Assembly: GCA_030837825.1 (NCBI GenBank)
Contig: JAUQYB010000027.1
Span: 1-50,374 of the forward strand
Reading direction: 5' to 3'
DNA from: Albidovulum sp.
GTDB lineage: Bacteria; Pseudomonadota; Alphaproteobacteria; Rhodobacterales; Rhodobacteraceae
DNA length: 50,374 nucleotides
The notes beneath the pieces are model-generated. The model did not search any database. It was not told where the DNA came from and worked only from the letters and a program-made list of their open reading frames with translations. Below are positions 48,141 through 50,374 of the stretch, piece by piece (the first letter of the stretch is position 1; each line of letters starts with the position of its first letter). A program made the position numbers and the translations under genes.

Positions 48141-49747
48141 TGACGACGGAAATCTCGACCGGGGTCTACCTGACCCATCTTCTGCGCGCCTGGGGGGTGG
48201 ACACCGTCTTCGGCATCCCCGGGGTGCACACGATCGAGCTTTACCGCGGCCTTGCCGGCAGCGGCATCCGCCATGTCACGCCGCGCCACGAACAGGGCGC
48301 GGGCTTCATGGCCGACGGCTATGCGCGGGCGAGCGGCCGGCCCGGGGTCTGCTTCATCATCTCCGGCCCCGGCATGACCAACATCCTCACCGCGATGGGC
48401 CAGGCCTATGGCGATTCCGTGCCGATGCTGGTGATCTCCACCGTCAACGCGCATGGACGGATGGGCTCAGGCGAGGGCTGGCTGCACGAACTGCCGGACC
48501 AGCAGGCGACGGTCGCCGGCGTCGCCGCCTTCAGCCGCACCGTCCACCGGCCCGAGGAGCTTGCCCCGGCGCTGGCGCAGGCCTTCGCGGTGTTCGACGG
48601 CGCCCGTCCCCGGCCGGTGCATCTGGAACTGCCGATCGACGTGATGCTGGCGCCGGCCGGGCACCTCGCCGTGCCGGCGCGCGTGAGCCGCCTGACCCGC
48701 CCCGCGCCCGACCCGGCCGGCCTCGCCGAGGCGGCGGCGCTCTTGTCGGCCGCGCGCAGGCCGGTGATCCTCGCCGGCGGCGGCGCGGTGCGGGCAGGTG
48801 CCCTGCCGGCGCTCGCCGAGGCGCTGGACGCGCCGGTGGTGATGACGACGAATGGCCGCGGCATCCTGCCGCCCGGCCATCCGCTGGCGGTGACGCTGAC
48901 CGCCTCGATGCCGGCCACCCGCGCGCTGATCGCCGGCGCCGACGCGGTGCTGGCGATCGGGACGGAGTTCGGCCCCACCGACTACGACATGTATGAGGAC
49001 GGCGGCTTCGCGATCTCCGCGCCGCTCATCCGGCTCGACATCGACCCTGCGCAGATCCTGCGCGGCCCGGCGCCCGCGATCGGGCTCGTCGGCGATGCGG
49101 CGCTCGGCGCCGAGGCGCTGCTGGCTGCCGTCACGTCCCGCGCCCCGGGCGGCGGGGCGGAACGGGCGGCGGCGGCTCAGGCGGGGCTTGGCGCGCTGCC
49201 GGGGATGCTGGGCCGCGATCTCGCGCTCCTCGATCTCCTGCGCGACACGCTGCCGCGGGCGCTGATCGTCGGGGATTCGACGCAGGCCGTCTATGCCGGC
49301 AACATGGGCTTCGCCGCTGCCCGGCCGGGGGGCTATTTCAACTCTGCCACCGGCTACGGCACGCTCGGCTACGGCCTGCCCGCCGCGGTGGGCGCGGCGC
49401 TCGCCGACGGGTGGCCCGTCCTGGCGCTGACTGGCGACGGCGGGCTCCAGTTCTCGCTTGCCGAGCTTGCCAGCGCGGTGGAGGCGAAGGCGCCGGTGAT
49501 CCTCCTGCTCTACGACAACCAGGGCTACGGCGAGATCAAGTCGGCGATGATCGCGCAGAACGTGCCCCCCCTGGGCGTCGACATCCTGACGCCCGACCTG
49601 CCGGCGATAGCGCGGGCCTGCGGCTGGCAGACTGTGGAGGCCGAGACCGCCGCCGCGCTGCGCGAGGCGGTGGAGGCGGCCGCCCGCGCCGGCACCTGCA
49701 CGATGATCCGCTATACCGACCGGCTGAGGGAAAGCCTCGGTCGGTGA
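48140..49747 (+). CDS. thiamine-diphosphate 2-oxoacid decarboxylase, AruI-like (5-guanidino-2-oxopentanoate decarboxylase)
   Basis: A 535-residue ThDP enzyme of the acetolactate synthase/pyruvate decarboxylase fold. VFGIPGVHTIELYRGLAGSG and TPRHEQGAGFMADGYARASG, with cofactor-activating Glu51, resemble AruI of Pseudomonas, which decarboxylates 2-ketoarginine to 4-guanidinobutanal. The diphosphate motif is GDGGLQFSLAELASAVE from residue 432 with YDNQGYGEI. The alternatives are acetolactate synthase or other 2-oxoacid decarboxylases. The unusual coupling to an importer and the guanidine-modifying enzyme in the divergent operon favour a guanidino-oxoacid substrate. Start ATG 48140 overlaps the permease stop. 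Confidence 0.82.
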   Translation: MTTEISTGVYLTHLLRAWGVDTVFGIPGVHTIELYRGLAGSGIRHVTPRHEQGAGFMADGYARASGRPGVCFIISGPGMTNILTAMGQAYGDSVPMLVISTVNAHGRMGSGEGWLHELPDQQATVAGVAAFSRTVHRPEELAPALAQAFAVFDGARPRPVHLELPIDVMLAPAGHLAVPARVSRLTRPAPDPAGLAEAAALLSAARRPVILAGGGAVRAGALPALAEALDAPVVMTTNGRGILPPGHPLAVTLTASMPATRALIAGADAVLAIGTEFGPTDYDMYEDGGFAISAPLIRLDIDPAQILRGPAPAIGLVGDAALGAEALLAAVTSRAPGGGAERAAAAQAGLGALPGMLGRDLALLDLLRDTLPRALIVGDSTQAVYAGNMGFAAARPGGYFNSATGYGTLGYGLPAAVGAALADGWPVLALTGDGGLQFSLAELASAVEAKAPVILLLYDNQGYGEIKSAMIAQNVPPLGVDILTPDLPAIARACGWQTVEAETAAALREAVEAAARAGTCTMIRYTDRLRESLGR

Positions 49748-49785
49748 CGGCGGCGTCAGGTGAGGGAAGTGGAATCAGCGGGAAT

Positions 49786-49861
<76 letters not shown>

Positions 49862-49985
49862 ACCGGAGGTCCGGGCGAAGGTCGCACCCCGCCCGCGTGA
49901 GGGGCGATATAGGCAAGGCGGGTGGGGGGCGCAAGCGAAAAGTGGGTCGCCGCCGAAGATGCCGGGCGGAGGACTTGCGCAACGC

Positions 49986-50010
49986 AAAAGGGCGCGGTCG
50001 CACCGCGCCC
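49986..50010 (-). terminator. Rho-independent terminator of the TIGR02300 gene
   Basis: Read on the minus strand, GGGCGCGGT-GCG-ACCGCGCCC (9-bp perfect stem) is followed by TTTT. It lies 30 bp after the stop of the TIGR02300 gene and separates it from the tRNA gene. Confidence 0.9.
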
Positions 50011-50040
50011 TCCATGCCGGTCCGGCGGCTCCCGCCGCCC

Positions 50041-50367
50041 TCAGCCCTCGTCGTCGCCGCCGGGCACGTCGGCGATGTCGTCGAGCGAGACCTCGTCATC
50101 CTCGTCGCTTTCCAGCAGGTCGTCGTCAAGGTCGTCGTCGCCGCCATCCGCGTCGAGATCGTCCTCGGCCAGATCCTCCATGTCGAGGTCTTCCTCCTTG
50201 GCCGCGGTCTTGTCGCTGATCAGCACCCGGCCGCGGCCGGCGATCAGGCTTTCGGCCGTGAAGGTGTGGCCGCATTCCGGGCAGGTCATCGGGTCGCGGG
50301 CCAGGTCGTAGAACCGGCTCGTGCAATGCGGGCAGAGGCGCTTGACGCCCCATTCGTCCTTGGGCAT
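50041..50367 (-). CDS. FYDLN acid domain protein (TIGR02300 family)
   Basis: A 108-residue protein with an N-terminal zinc-ribbon-like segment, KRLCPHCTSRFYDLARDPMTCPECGHTF, seen here as CPHC at residue 12 and CPEC at residue 29, framing the FYDLARDP motif. The C-terminal half is almost entirely Asp/Glu (DLDMEDLAEDDLD and onward). This is the layout of the alphaproteobacterial FYDLN_acid family, whose function is unknown. The gene is complete: ATG 50367 lies 7 bp from the window edge. Confidence 0.93.
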   Translation of the reverse strand: MPKDEWGVKRLCPHCTSRFYDLARDPMTCPECGHTFTAESLIAGRGRVLISDKTAAKEEDLDMEDLAEDDLDADGGDDDLDDDLLESDEDDEVSLDDIADVPGGDDEG

Positions 50368-50374
50368 GGAACAC

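Overview
The DNA is very GC-rich, with strong G/C bias at third codon positions. The gene set is cbb3 oxidase assembly genes, aerobic hemF, ClpS with the C-terminal ending usual in alphaproteobacteria, a FYDLN-type TIGR02300 protein, and an inositol cluster of rhizobial/rhodobacterial style. Together these point to an alphaproteobacterium, most likely of the Rhodobacteraceae. No phage, insertion sequence or CRISPR array was seen. The species cannot be named from this window.

Layout. (1) 1-6741: the tail of a cbb3 oxidase operon (ccoP), a LysR gene with a possible divergent 50-residue mini-gene, then ccoGHIS. Two FNR-type boxes lie 290 bp apart in front of ccoG, with no convincing protein gene between them. 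(2) 6756-19075: housekeeping genes. These are a D,D-carboxypeptidase with a SPOR domain, a HAD hydrolase, clpS, an RsmC-like methyltransferase, an SDR-fold protein that lacks the catalytic lysine, three tandem paralogous small lipoproteins, hemF, chorismate mutase, a D-2-hydroxyacid dehydrogenase, a two-component system and a periplasmic DegP-type protease. (3) 19096-37412: a large cyclitol (inositol) region. The main operon carries an ABC importer (binding protein, permease, single-domain ATPase), then iolH-, iolG- and iolI-like genes, an iolC fused to a DUF2090 aldolase domain, iolD, iolE, a small membrane protein and iolB. Upstream is a satellite set of one IolE-like TIM barrel and three Gfo/Idh/MocA dehydrogenases. 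Two LacI-type regulators sit between the satellite and the main operon. I read a different operator for each: TGAYGARATYTCCTCA for the satellite genes and TCCATCA-N4-TGATGGA for the importer/iol operon. iolA is not in the window.

(4) 37413-37992 is a 580-bp gene-poor stretch with a decayed-looking reading frame. (5) 37993-49747 is a divergent catabolic locus. Leftward it has an M20 amidohydrolase, an amidinotransferase/dimethylargininase-fold enzyme, an FMN 2-hydroxyacid oxidase and a GlcD-type FAD oxidase, all translationally coupled or closely spaced. Rightward it has a LysR regulator, a PotABCD-type importer and an AruI-like 2-oxoacid decarboxylase. The combination suggests uptake and breakdown of a guanidino 2-hydroxy/2-oxo acid such as argininate; this is inference. 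(6) The window ends with tRNA-Ala(GGC) and a TIGR02300 gene.

The most promising material for new biology is the two-operator cyclitol regulon, the putative guanidino-acid locus, the FNR-bracketed non-coding segment, the lysine-less SDR and the tandem lipoproteins.
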